Below are positions 10,001-18,271 of a DNA stretch of 64,000 bases, piece after piece. The notes beneath the pieces were generated by a model. That model saw only the letters and a program-made list of their open reading frames with translations, made no database searches and was not told where the DNA came from. The DNA comes from CAWANF01 sp963783355. Lineage in GTDB: Bacteria > Bacteroidota > Rhodothermia > Balneolales > DATFMH01. The position numbers and the translations under genes are program-made. The DNA lies in assembly GCA_963783355.1 (NCBI GenBank), contig CAWANF010000014.1, forward strand, positions 230,249 to 294,248, read 5' to 3'. Each line of letters begins with the position of its first letter. Position 1 is the first letter of the stretch.

Positions 10001-10714
10001 AATTATGCCAGTTTTAGTCTGAGGGAAATCACCGGGCCGGTTCTGGATGTCGTTCCATATAAGGAAATCAACACCTTACAAAGTATGGTTTTTATGAGTG
10101 AACATGGAAAATCGTTTTCAGCTCATTCTTTGCCTTTGCAGGCCCAATTAACGCCGGCATTTGACGCCTCGGTCGGCGACTTTAATAATGATGGTAATGA
10201 AGATATCTTCTTGAGCCAGAACTTTTTTGATGTGCCCAAAGGGGAATCACGCCAGGACGATGGGCGCGGTTTGTGGCTGCAAGGCGACGGTCAGGGAGAT
10301 TTTAAATCTGTGCCCGGACAAGAAAGCGGCATTAAAATTTATGGAGAACAGCGCGGCGCCACTCTGGGTGATTATAATGGAGACGGCCGTGTGGATTTGG
10401 CTGTTTCACAAAATGGCGGTCAGACAAAACTTTATTTAAACCAAACTCCTAAAAGAGGATTACGAATTCACCTGGTAGGTCCCGGTCCGAATAGAGATGC
10501 TGTTGGTTCAGCTATTCGGCTGGTTTACAAAAATGGTAAAAAGGGCCCGGAACGAGAAATTCAGGCTGGTTCCGGGTATTGGTCACAGAATAGCTTCATC
10601 CAGGTAATGGGAACATCCGGCATTCCTGATAGTATAGAAGTCAGGTGGTTCAACGGTACCCGAAAAACAGTTTCGGTTCCAAAAGGAAAAATGGATTTTG
10701 TGATCCGATATTGA
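7004..10714 (+). CDS. Giant FG-GAP/VCBS repeat lipoprotein with two ASPIC/UnbV domains (copy 1)
   Basis: 1236 residues. ATG 7004 is preferred over the adjacent TTG 7001 because it gives a clean lipoprotein signal, MKHKILLFSSLLIILVSC, with lipobox Cys18. Many Ca2+-binding-type loops of the DxDGDGxxDL kind (GDIDGDGLADLYF, DVDGDGDLDLLV, DFNNDGYPDIV and others) point to two beta-propellers. An ASPIC/UnbV domain follows each, at residues ~560-645 and ~1152-1236 (the second contains QAGSGYWSQNS). The family resembles CRTAC1-like proteins; no catalytic residues are evident. It is probably anchored in the outer membrane and may bind glycans or act as a scaffold (inference). A close full-length paralogue lies at 26.2 kb, and both sit among glycoside hydrolase genes with no SusC/SusD pair in the window. 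Confidence 0.85.
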   Translation: MKHKILLFSSLLIILVSCRPGANQSGGKLIWHRAVGYHWAVLHPDSNGKTGFRELKPERTGITFENHLTKNDIVKNRLLLNGSGVAAGDIDGDGLADLYFTQLDGPNKLYKNLGDFHFKDITNQAGVALPGYKCSGATFADVDGDGDLDLLVTTYHHGTILFLNDGKGNFTRDRNDGIDSTLQGGTTMSLADIDGDGDLDLYVAHYRGTTIRDSHTPAELSADKIVEKDGKSFKVKAPFNKHIMIIHGRKGLTLREYGLKDALYINKGTKNGKWQGFEKVTDLKDRFLSSDGKKMGMAPDWGLTARFEDLNNDGLPDLYVCNDYWTPDRVWINQGNGVFKAMNPLAMRHYSYSAMSMAVGNVNNDGLSDFFVSDMLSPSHERRLTEYNTISPFGSKVGEYKNQPQYSRNTLYVNRGDNTFSEIAQYSNVFASDWSWASVFMDVNLDGHEDIIVNNGYSYDVRDLDTQLILNKKNQHQPYNLEGQLQGLLEFPALKTRNDIFRNNGDMTFTNVGEKWGFHDKDVSQGLAIADLNNDGRLDIVDNRLNQNAAIYDNTTPAPRIAVRLVGKSPNTQAIGTKVSLKGGPAFQVQQVISGGNYLSGSDTQLMFAAGKKNKDRILTITWPNGNISTIDSVRSNRIYKIYQDSIAVQPGKPTRIVRQKPVFEDVSKKLDFTEHEDIYDDFSRQPLLPVRLSQEEPGMAWIDYNGDGRPDLFETSGKGGKLAVFRNEGHGNFQKINFKDLRKASGDQTAVIGWQTSKGTDIVVGSSNYEQSSDNDPSAFQYRFSKGKLTEVGRLPASSASTGPLAAADYNHDGTVDLFVGGRFIPGEYPKSASSGLYKNIHGHFVLDKVNSAILEKIGMVTGAVFTDYNRDGWPDLLLSTSWGSLKLYENDHGTFHDVTKKVGLDIYKGWWNGIATGDFNNDGYPDIVATNWGLNSRYKIVDSHPLRMYYSDLNSDGKLDILEAAYDTAIGDYVPTRPLNEMIASVPSIAHRLKSYKNYASFSLREITGPVLDVVPYKEINTLQSMVFMSEHGKSFSAHSLPLQAQLTPAFDASVGDFNNDGNEDIFLSQNFFDVPKGESRQDDGRGLWLQGDGQGDFKSVPGQESGIKIYGEQRGATLGDYNGDGRVDLAVSQNGGQTKLYLNQTPKRGLRIHLVGPGPNRDAVGSAIRLVYKNGKKGPEREIQAGSGYWSQNSFIQVMGTSGIPDSIEVRWFNGTRKTVSVPKGKMDFVIRY

Positions 10715-10860
10715 GTGACCTGATCCAGGATAAAACAGTTTATTTAATACAATCAAACATCGCTATTCTCACATCTAAGGTCGTCATCCTGAAATTGTAC
10801 GTCAGTGAAAAATCCAGGATCTCCAAACGGGTAGCCTTAATACCTGCTACTGGGGATCTG

Positions 10861-10882
10861 AAAATACAGGCACTGATTTTGG
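10861..10882. repeat. 22-bp direct repeat, left copy
   Basis: A 22-base word (begins AAAATACAGGCACTG, ends ATTTTGG) is repeated exactly at 13274-13295. The two copies bracket the metallopeptidase gene on the other strand. Just upstream (10781-10823) is a REP-like stretch with ATCCTG...CAGGAT arms. Confidence 0.8.
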
Positions 10883-10916
10883 GGGTTGGACGGTTCTCTG
10901 TGTTTTGAACAATAAA

Positions 10917-13130
10917 TTACTTTATATAAATCAGTTTTTTGCTAATTATTTTTTTGTTAGTGGTGAGTCTGTATATGTAAATACCGCTGGCCATTTTTTG
11001 GGGAATCCATGTGAATGAGTGGGTTCCTGCAGAAAATGATTTGTCGGCAAATAATGTTGTTACACACCTTCCGAGTATGTTAAAAATTTGCAAGGTTGCT
11101 TTTGTTACCGGACTTGATAGTTTAAAACGTAATAATGTCGATTGAGTGAATGGATTTGGTCTGTTTGGCAGAAGTTTGATTGTATTAGGCATGTTATTAC
11201 TATTTCCGCCTGTATTATCAAAACTCATGACCTCATTAGAGAAAGGAATGATGGTTTTGTTCACATCTTGATTTGAAGGATCTTCAGCTCCTTTTCCATC
11301 ACAGTTTTTGCGTCCGTTATTAGGATTAGGGGTTTGCAGATACACCCCGGAAACACATCCGGTAACGCCTTCTGCATCTCCTCCCACAATTACGTTGCCC
11401 TTTAAGGAACTTCCGAAGAGCAAAGCATCACCTTTTACTTGTACATTATCAGAAATCGTACAGTTGTTACAAATAGCAAAATCAGTGATTTTAGCATAAC
11501 CGGAAATAGAACCACCAAAAATATTTGCGTTTCCACTAATTATCGCATGGCCCCCTACATCTGCATTTTCGACCCAGGCGTTGCCTTCGATACGTGCATT
11601 TTGAATTATCTGAGAACTACCTAAGACCATGGCATCGGGGCCTACATAAACATTCGGAGCAACATGAGCCGTAGCCGCGACAAATCCTCCTCCATTGGGA
11701 TGAGAGGCTCCATCTATTTGGTCCTTATAATATTTTCTGAAATTATCCTGGTATCCCTCTGGTACAGCATTTTTGATGTTCAATTCATAGGGATATCTTT
11801 TTATTTTTGGCCATCCCGGTTCCCATTTGTATGGTGTATATTCTGTTGGTGCACCCATAATTACCAAAAATAATCGGCTTTCATTACTTCTCATTTTATA
11901 GGAGATAATTGCTTCATGGCGGGAATACGTCGGACTATAATTTGAGATAGTTCCATCAATTTTTTCGGTGACGAAACCATAACGCCATCCGGCAGTAATA
12001 TCTGCTTCGTCATGCCCTTTGAATTTAACGATAACCGTATCATCCGATGAAGGGTATAATGGAATAATATTAAATCCATATTCCTGGGGAGCTAATGATT
12101 TCGGTACGATATATCTTCCGGCTGATCCGGACTCAACTTTTTGCAGTATTGTATATTGCCGCCATAAGTAATGTGGATTATTCTTTTTAAGGTCTAATAT
12201 TTCCTTACGTAAGATTGAACCATAATGATTGACTGGGTAGTCATCGGTTACTTCTCGTTTGGCATAATCATACATAAAATCATTGAATTGCGATTGGTTG
12301 AAGTCTTTTAGCCGCTTATAAGTCATTAAGGGATGTTCATCAGGTTTCGACTGGTGCCACAAATCATTGATTATTTGAATACCATCAAGTTGTTGCATGT
12401 AAAATAACAGATGATATGCGTCATAATGATGACGGGTTGAACTCCAGTGGAACATTTGTGTCCCTAACCAACGTGGCATGTCTACTGATGCCAATTCAGG
12501 ATACACTTGGCAACGCATGAAGTTGGCATGGGTTTCCCAGAAAAAACCTGCAGGTCCATAATTTATGAACCCGCCTCCATCGGTATTGTTTTGTATCCAA
12601 TTCATGTTTTGTAATGTATGGGTAAACTCATGACTTAGTACGGCTCCATCACGCGTAGCATTCGCGGCTATCCACATTGCACCGATTACACCGTCATATT
12701 GTCCTCCAAATGCCCAGCCGGTCGGGCCACCTTTACCCCAGGTGTTGTTCATTACAATGATAATTTTATATGTACCCAGGTTTGTTGAAGGAGCATCGCT
12801 TAGAAATTTAATATCATCAATATATTTCTTATAACTGGTTTCCAGTGTGTCTGCAATTCCTTTTGGATCAAATCGCTGGTCCGGATTGGGCTCGGTCGTA
12901 GGATCTTTTGCAACATTCGGACCCCAGAAGATTACAAAATTTTTGTCCTGATAAGAGCGGGACCATGACCATTGATGCAGAGGTGAGTTTGTATTTTTAA
13001 ATTCATTCGGGATATAGACTTTTTTTTGACAAAATGATCTTTTGAATCCCGCCAGGCAAAAAAGAAGTATCAACAACCATTTAATTCCATTCCTATGAAA
13101 TAACGTTTTGTTAAGTAAAAATCCGATCAT
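10917..13130 (-). CDS. Secreted Svx/AvrXca-like (DUF6055) putative zinc metallopeptidase with left-handed beta-helix and type IX sorting domain
   Basis: 737 residues with an N-terminal signal (WLLILLFCLAGF). The N-terminal domain has a zinc-peptidase signature HEFTH (His167, Glu168, His171) and Glu199 in FFWETHANF, 28 residues on and suitable as a gluzincin-type third ligand. This pattern matches what I remember of the DUF6055 / Svx-AvrXca family of plant-associated bacteria. Residues ~495-615 are hexapeptide-repeat-like (APNVYVGPDAMVLGSSQI and similar), predicting a left-handed beta-helix. The last ~80 residues (LPNRPNPFTQSTLLRF to ASGIYIYRL) are a type A type IX sorting domain, so the protein is probably surface-attached or released. 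It lies opposite to its neighbours and is bracketed by the 22-bp repeat. Peptidase activity is inferred from the motif. Confidence 0.78.
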   Translation of the reverse strand: MIGFLLNKTLFHRNGIKWLLILLFCLAGFKRSFCQKKVYIPNEFKNTNSPLHQWSWSRSYQDKNFVIFWGPNVAKDPTTEPNPDQRFDPKGIADTLETSYKKYIDDIKFLSDAPSTNLGTYKIIIVMNNTWGKGGPTGWAFGGQYDGVIGAMWIAANATRDGAVLSHEFTHTLQNMNWIQNNTDGGGFINYGPAGFFWETHANFMRCQVYPELASVDMPRWLGTQMFHWSSTRHHYDAYHLLFYMQQLDGIQIINDLWHQSKPDEHPLMTYKRLKDFNQSQFNDFMYDYAKREVTDDYPVNHYGSILRKEILDLKKNNPHYLWRQYTILQKVESGSAGRYIVPKSLAPQEYGFNIIPLYPSSDDTVIVKFKGHDEADITAGWRYGFVTEKIDGTISNYSPTYSRHEAIISYKMRSNESRLFLVIMGAPTEYTPYKWEPGWPKIKRYPYELNIKNAVPEGYQDNFRKYYKDQIDGASHPNGGGFVAATAHVAPNVYVGPDAMVLGSSQIIQNARIEGNAWVENADVGGHAIISGNANIFGGSISGYAKITDFAICNNCTISDNVQVKGDALLFGSSLKGNVIVGGDAEGVTGCVSGVYLQTPNPNNGRKNCDGKGAEDPSNQDVNKTIIPFSNEVMSFDNTGGNSNNMPNTIKLLPNRPNPFTQSTLLRFKLSSPVTKATLQIFNILGRCVTTLFADKSFSAGTHSFTWIPQKMASGIYIYRLTTNKKIISKKLIYIK

Positions 13131-13273
13131 TGTTTATAAAAGCTTATAAGATTATTTCTATACTGTATTCGAAAGGTTCTTGGAGAAAACAAAAGTTCAA
13201 GATCGACTTAATTCATTTATTCAATATTTACTGTAAAAGTTGGATCTCAGTACTACTGACTAATTGAAATTGA

Positions 13274-13295
13274 AAAATACAGGCACTGATTTTGG
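13274..13295. repeat. 22-bp direct repeat, right copy
   Basis: Exact copy of the word at 10861-10882, about 2.4 kb away on the other side of the metallopeptidase gene. The sequence to its left is only loosely similar to the left copy (CTACTG shared), so the flanking element has diverged. Confidence 0.8.
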
Positions 13296-14156
13296 TTTTG
13301 TCAAGGAATGATTTTTTAAAACAATCTGCTTTTATCCCCAATAATCCAGTTTGTAGGTGGAATCAGGCATGAAAGTAACATGATTGTAATAACGGTTGTG
13401 AACAAAGGTATCCGACTGCATCACTAAATCAATATGATTTGGTTGGGATGATTTTTCAGATCTGTAATACCGGGTATCGGTCCGTTTGTTTCCCGGCCAT
13501 CCGTACCGAACGATTCCATGAGGTTCCATTTCGCCTGGTGATAATAATCTCGAACGGGTATTCCGGCTAAACGATCGTTGCGATAAGCGAAACACGGCGG
13601 TGAAAATAAAACAGAAATGTAATTTTGTAGTGGGTGATGAGGAAATATAAAATCTGGCAATAGAAATATTTTTCATGATTATGAAATGTGATATATCCGG
13701 GTTGCAATCTTATTGCAGCTTCAGCAGACTCTCAATTATTTTGTATAAGGCTATTCATTAAATACAATAGAATCAATAAACCGTGTAATATGTATGTAAA
13801 TCCGATAATATCGTATCAAGTTTGGATATAGTTTTGTGGAGAGGGCTTTCCCCGGAACACGTGGAGCAATTCTATGGAAAGATGCTGCCAATATTCAACA
13901 AACATCCGCAAATATTGTATCTGTCTGCGATACAGAAATAAAGTATAATGCCACTTTAAGTGATTGCGATTCTGGTACGTAAATCGATGTTATCTTCATA
14001 TGGACTTTTTGAGCCCTGTCCAAAAAGTCGAATCAATCCGCTTTAGGTTCTCAGTATATTCTCAAGTTATATTTCAGGTTTTATGTATTACAGGGAAGTG
14101 CGTTTTAACGAAAAGTAATACAGACATTGAATTGGGTGTTACCAGGTAAAAACAAT
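13296..14156. other. Long stretch without a supported gene; possible relics
   Basis: Minus-strand frames at 13332-13676 and 13424-13660 overlap and could be pieces of one frameshifted gene; I recognise no family in them. On the plus strand around 13840-13980 a short frame (containing GAILWKDAANI) also looks protein-like but is unrecognised and ends in stops. The stretch fits decayed coding sequence around the metallopeptidase insertion, but no call can be supported. Confidence 0.3.
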
Positions 14157-14162
14157 ATGGTT

Positions 14163-16469
14163 ATGAAAAACATAAGATTATTAATTCCATTTTTATTGTT
14201 CTTCGTACTGATTCAGGCATGCGGTACGAATTCTCAAAAAGAAAAAGTAACGGCCGAAAATTATAAAAAAGCCGAGCAGTTTCTTCCTGAGAATATCGGA
14301 CAGTATGTTTTCAATATGCATGTAGAACCTCATTGGATTGAGGATTCATCCCTTTTTTGGTATGAAGAAAAAACTCGTAAAGGGAATGAATTTTTTTTGG
14401 TAAATCCCGATCAAAAAACGAAGAAACCCCTTTTCAACCAGGAAAAACTGGCCAAAAGTCTTTCGGGTGTTTTGGGTAAAAAAATAGAGCAATCGCATTT
14501 GCCATTTCATGAGCTGACCTTGAGTAAAGACCTGGAAAAAGCCACGATAACCATCAATAAAAAACGGTGGATTGTTGATTTAAATAACTACAAAGTTCAG
14601 CCTGGCAAATCTCCTGAGAAGCACAATCGTTATGAATCGGTATCGCCGGATGGCAAATGGGTCGTTTACCGGAAAGATTTTAATCTTTATGCCAGAAATC
14701 GCCGGACACATAAAGTAAAAAGACTTACAAAAGACGGGACGAAAACATTTTTTTATGGTTCAACCCTTCCCTGGGCATGGATGCAGCAGGTTGGTCCTGT
14801 TGAAAAGAAAGCTCCACGTATCGGACTGTTCGTTAACTGGTCGCCCGACTCCAAGATGCTGTTTGCCTATAAACTGGATCTGAGAAAAGCCCGTAAATTA
14901 TATCTGCTCCAGAATGTCCCTGACTCAGGGTTACGTTCCAAAGTTTTTTCCTATTACCGGGCGTTGGCGGGTGACAAAAATGTGGCTGAACTCGATCCTT
15001 ATGTATTCAATATTGCAACAGGTAAGAAGATTCGTATCGATATTCCGGCTTACAATAACATAACCAATTATGATAACTGGCAGTGGATCGGTAATGACAG
15101 CCGGCATCTTTATTTCATCTACCGCCCGCGCGGGTACAAATCTGTTAGTTTGTTTGAGGCGGACGCCAATACAGGTAAAGTGCACAATTTATTCCGGGAA
15201 GCGAGCAATACGTATGTTGATCCGCTCAATTTTCAGTATCGGTTCTTGCCGAAATTGCATGAGTTGATTTGGCTTTCGGAACGGGATGGATGGAATCACA
15301 TCTATTTATATGATCTGGATACTGGGAAAGTGATCCGGAAGATCACAAAAGGCCATTATGTGGTAAAGAATCTGGAATATGTCGATGCAGAACACCAAAA
15401 AATATACTTTACTGCAGGTGGGCATGAATCGGGTGAAGATCCCTATTTCAATAACTTATACGTCATCAATTTTGATGGTTCCGGTTTGAAGTTACTGACT
15501 CCTGAAAATGCCACTCATGAAATTTCGATTTCGCCTGATCACAAATATTTCGTGGACAATTATTCAACGGTTGATAAAAAGCCTAAATCTGTTCTTCGCA
15601 GATTGGATGACGGAACCCTCGCAATGAGCCTGGGTGAAGCCGATATCAAAGATTTGCTTGCAACGGGCTGGGAGTATCCACAGCCATTTAAATTAAAAGC
15701 ACGCGACGACTCCACGGAAATTTATGGTGTGATCTTTCGCCCGGAACATCTCAATCCCAATAAAAAATATCCGATTATTGATGCCATCTATGCTGGTCCA
15801 CAGGCGGTTCGGACACCCAAGAGTTTTTATGCCGGTTATCGAAACGAAGATCAGTCACTTGCCGATCTGGGTTTCATAGTGTTTACCGTTGATGGCCTCG
15901 GAACCGCTCAACGGTCGAAGAAGTTTCATGACTATTCATATAAAAATCTTGGGGATATTGGTATGCCCGATCATATGAAGGCAATCAGGTATCTTGCTGG
16001 CAAATATTCGTACATCGACACGACAGAAGTAGGTATTTACGGCCATTCAGCCGGTGGATACGATGCTGCAAGAGCGATCCTGGTGAAGCCGAACTTCTTT
16101 AAAGCGGCGTTTGCTGCATCCGGTGATTACAATCTGCGCGTGGCGAAAGCCTGGTGGCCCGAACTGTACATGGGATATCCCGCCGGCACCGATTACAAAC
16201 AGCAAAACGATGTCAGGTTGGTATCAAGGCTCAAGGGGAAATTGATGCTGGTACATGGCGATATGGATACGAATGTACACCCGGCTGAATTATTCCGGAT
16301 GATCAACGCACTCGAAAAGGCACAAAAAGATTTCCAGATGATGATCATTCCAAACTATAGTCATGGAATAACGCATAATCCTTTTTACGTCAAATTGAAA
16401 TGGGATTTCTTTGTGAAGAACCTGTTGCATGCTACGCCACCTGAAAATTTTCAAATTAAACTGAAATAA
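14163..16469 (+). CDS. S9 family serine peptidase lipoprotein (dipeptidyl peptidase IV-like)
   Basis: About 768 residues. MKNIRLLIPFLLFFVLIQAC gives a lipobox with Cys20; ATG 14163 is used, and ATG 14157 two codons upstream is equally possible. The N-terminal half is a DPP4-type beta-propeller (YESVSPDGKWVVY, VNWSPDSKML, WLSERDGWNHIYLYD). The C-terminal alpha/beta-hydrolase domain carries Ser629 in GHSAGG, Asp702 in HGDMDTNVHP and His734 in NYSHG, matching the human DPP4 triad order. The Glu-Glu segment that anchors the substrate amino terminus in DPP4 (DWVYEEE type) is replaced by LPWAWMQQVG, so true X-Pro dipeptidase specificity is doubtful. It lies 76 nt before an NSS-type transporter, suggesting peptide breakdown followed by amino-acid uptake. 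Confidence 0.88.
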   Translation: MKNIRLLIPFLLFFVLIQACGTNSQKEKVTAENYKKAEQFLPENIGQYVFNMHVEPHWIEDSSLFWYEEKTRKGNEFFLVNPDQKTKKPLFNQEKLAKSLSGVLGKKIEQSHLPFHELTLSKDLEKATITINKKRWIVDLNNYKVQPGKSPEKHNRYESVSPDGKWVVYRKDFNLYARNRRTHKVKRLTKDGTKTFFYGSTLPWAWMQQVGPVEKKAPRIGLFVNWSPDSKMLFAYKLDLRKARKLYLLQNVPDSGLRSKVFSYYRALAGDKNVAELDPYVFNIATGKKIRIDIPAYNNITNYDNWQWIGNDSRHLYFIYRPRGYKSVSLFEADANTGKVHNLFREASNTYVDPLNFQYRFLPKLHELIWLSERDGWNHIYLYDLDTGKVIRKITKGHYVVKNLEYVDAEHQKIYFTAGGHESGEDPYFNNLYVINFDGSGLKLLTPENATHEISISPDHKYFVDNYSTVDKKPKSVLRRLDDGTLAMSLGEADIKDLLATGWEYPQPFKLKARDDSTEIYGVIFRPEHLNPNKKYPIIDAIYAGPQAVRTPKSFYAGYRNEDQSLADLGFIVFTVDGLGTAQRSKKFHDYSYKNLGDIGMPDHMKAIRYLAGKYSYIDTTEVGIYGHSAGGYDAARAILVKPNFFKAAFAASGDYNLRVAKAWWPELYMGYPAGTDYKQQNDVRLVSRLKGKLMLVHGDMDTNVHPAELFRMINALEKAQKDFQMMIIPNYSHGITHNPFYVKLKWDFFVKNLLHATPPENFQIKLK

Positions 16470-16545
16470 TGTATTGTAAAAGGCACGGTAAAAACTGAAG
16501 AAAATCGCTACTTACTTTAAATACCAGCCTAAATAACTAAAATTT

Positions 16546-18060
16546 ATGGAACAGAAGACCGAAGAAATGACAACGGAAAATCAGCAGGGCGGTTTTTCTA
16601 CACGTCTGGGAATGATACTAAGTGTTCTTGGAATTGCCATTGGAACCGGTAATATCTGGCGTTTTCCCAGAATCGCGGCACAAAGCGGCGGAGCTAAAGG
16701 CTCGGGAGGTTTTTTAATTGCGTGGGTCGTATTTCTCTTTGTCTGGTCCATCCCGTTAATCATTGCTGAATTTGCTATCGGGCGTAACGGCCGTAAAGGA
16801 ACCATCGGTTCGTTTATAAAACTGGTAGGTGAAAAGTTCGGCTGGATGGGAGCTTTCGTGGGTTTTGTGGCAACAGCCATTATGTTTTATTACAGTGTCG
16901 TTACCGGGTGGTGTTTGTACTATTTCTTCGTTTCTGTAATTCATCCCCTGCCAACGGGTGTTCAGCAGGCTCATCAGGTCTGGGATACTTTTCAGGGTTC
17001 GGCATGGCCGGAGATATTCCATTTTATTGTCATATTTGGTGGTGGTTATGTAGTAGCGAAAGGCATAGGATCCATAGAAAAAGTAAATAAAATTTTGATC
17101 CCGACCCTTTTTCTGATTCTCATAATATCGCTGATTCGTGCTGTTACATTACCGAATAGCTGGGATGGTATTCATTATTTATTTACTCCCGACTGGCATA
17201 CATTGACCCGGCCAAAAGTCTGGCTGGAAGCACTCACACAAAATGCCTGGGATACCGGTGCCGGATGGGGTTTGATTTTGACCTATGCTGCCTATATGAA
17301 GAAGAATGATGCCGTGACGATCAGCGCATTCCAAACCGGTATTGGAAATAACCTGGTATCTCTGACAGCCGGAATTATCATTTTTTCAACCGTTTTTGGA
17401 ACACTCGGTGCATCCATGACGAATGCGCAGATTTTGCAGGTCATGAAAACATCCGGACCTGCATCTACAGGGTTAACTTTTATGTGGCTTCCCCAACTGT
17501 TTACCAAAATTGCGGGGGGAAGAATATTCGCATCGTTGTTTTTCCTCGGGCTCTTTTTTGCTGCTTTTAGTTCTCTTATAGCCATGATTGAATTGGCCTC
17601 AAAGATATTTGTAGATATGGGGTATAAACGCTCAAAAGTTGTGTTTTCCGTCACGGCCGGCGGATTTTTACTGGGGATGCCTTCCGCTTTGAATTTACAA
17701 TTCTTTTCAAACCAGGATTTTGTGTGGGGCATCGGATTGATGATATCGGGGGCATTTTTTGCCTTTGTCATCTTACGATACGGCATTCGAGCCTTCAGGG
17801 AAAAACTGGTTAACACCAGTGATAAAGATATTCATTTAGGAAAGTGGTGGGAAGTGATCATTGGGTACCTTGTCCCGCTGGAAGTAGTCGTTTTGTTGGG
17901 ATGGTGGATCTATCAAAGTGCTACTTCGCTTGCGCCGCATAGCTGGTATAATCCGTTTCAGACCTATTCTGTTGCAACATGTTTTATGCAATGGGGAGTT
18001 GTTCTGACTTTGGTGATTCTTTTCAATAAAAAACTGGCGAAATTAATCAAGTGGGATTAA
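16546..18060 (+). CDS. Neurotransmitter:sodium symporter (NSS/SNF) family amino-acid transporter
   Basis: 504 residues with about 12 hydrophobic segments. TM1 carries the family hallmark (SVLGIAIGTGNIWRFPRIAAQSGG), which in LeuT-type transporters forms the Na+ and amino-acid sites. The GGFLIAWVVFLF and EFAIGRNGR segments are also typical. Members import amino acids or derivatives with sodium across the inner membrane; the substrate here is unknown. Directly downstream of an S9 peptidase lipoprotein (76-nt gap, probably one transcript) and 211 nt upstream of GH127. ATG start with an A-rich leader and no clear Shine-Dalgarno box. Confidence 0.9.
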   Translation: MEQKTEEMTTENQQGGFSTRLGMILSVLGIAIGTGNIWRFPRIAAQSGGAKGSGGFLIAWVVFLFVWSIPLIIAEFAIGRNGRKGTIGSFIKLVGEKFGWMGAFVGFVATAIMFYYSVVTGWCLYYFFVSVIHPLPTGVQQAHQVWDTFQGSAWPEIFHFIVIFGGGYVVAKGIGSIEKVNKILIPTLFLILIISLIRAVTLPNSWDGIHYLFTPDWHTLTRPKVWLEALTQNAWDTGAGWGLILTYAAYMKKNDAVTISAFQTGIGNNLVSLTAGIIIFSTVFGTLGASMTNAQILQVMKTSGPASTGLTFMWLPQLFTKIAGGRIFASLFFLGLFFAAFSSLIAMIELASKIFVDMGYKRSKVVFSVTAGGFLLGMPSALNLQFFSNQDFVWGIGLMISGAFFAFVILRYGIRAFREKLVNTSDKDIHLGKWWEVIIGYLVPLEVVVLLGWWIYQSATSLAPHSWYNPFQTYSVATCFMQWGVVLTLVILFNKKLAKLIKWD

Positions 18061-18136
18061 ACCGGTTTTAAATGTGAATATATCGTGTAAAAAGGATATC
18101 AATATTTGATGTTAAGTGAAAAATAACCATAATTAC

Positions 18137-18155
18137 ATGTGTATAAAATACACTT
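18137..18155. promoter_or_regulatory. Candidate AraR-like operator upstream of GH127
   Basis: ATGTGTAT-AAA-ATACACTT has 8-nt arms around a 3-nt spacer with one arm mismatch. This is the same geometry as the symporter/araB palindromes. It lies 117 nt before the GH127 start. Binding is inferred. Confidence 0.45.
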
Positions 18156-18271
18156 AAAAATCCCTGAGAATTCGGATATCGATTAAAGAATATTACATAG
18201 AGATTAAGATAGCCGTGGAAAAATATTTTAATAGTTAAATACAAACGCGTGACGAAACATAAGGTGTCATT

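Noticed and set aside
13332..13676. Two overlapping minus-strand frames as separate small genes
   Set aside because: Neither has a family match, good start or operon context; listed only as possible decayed sequence.
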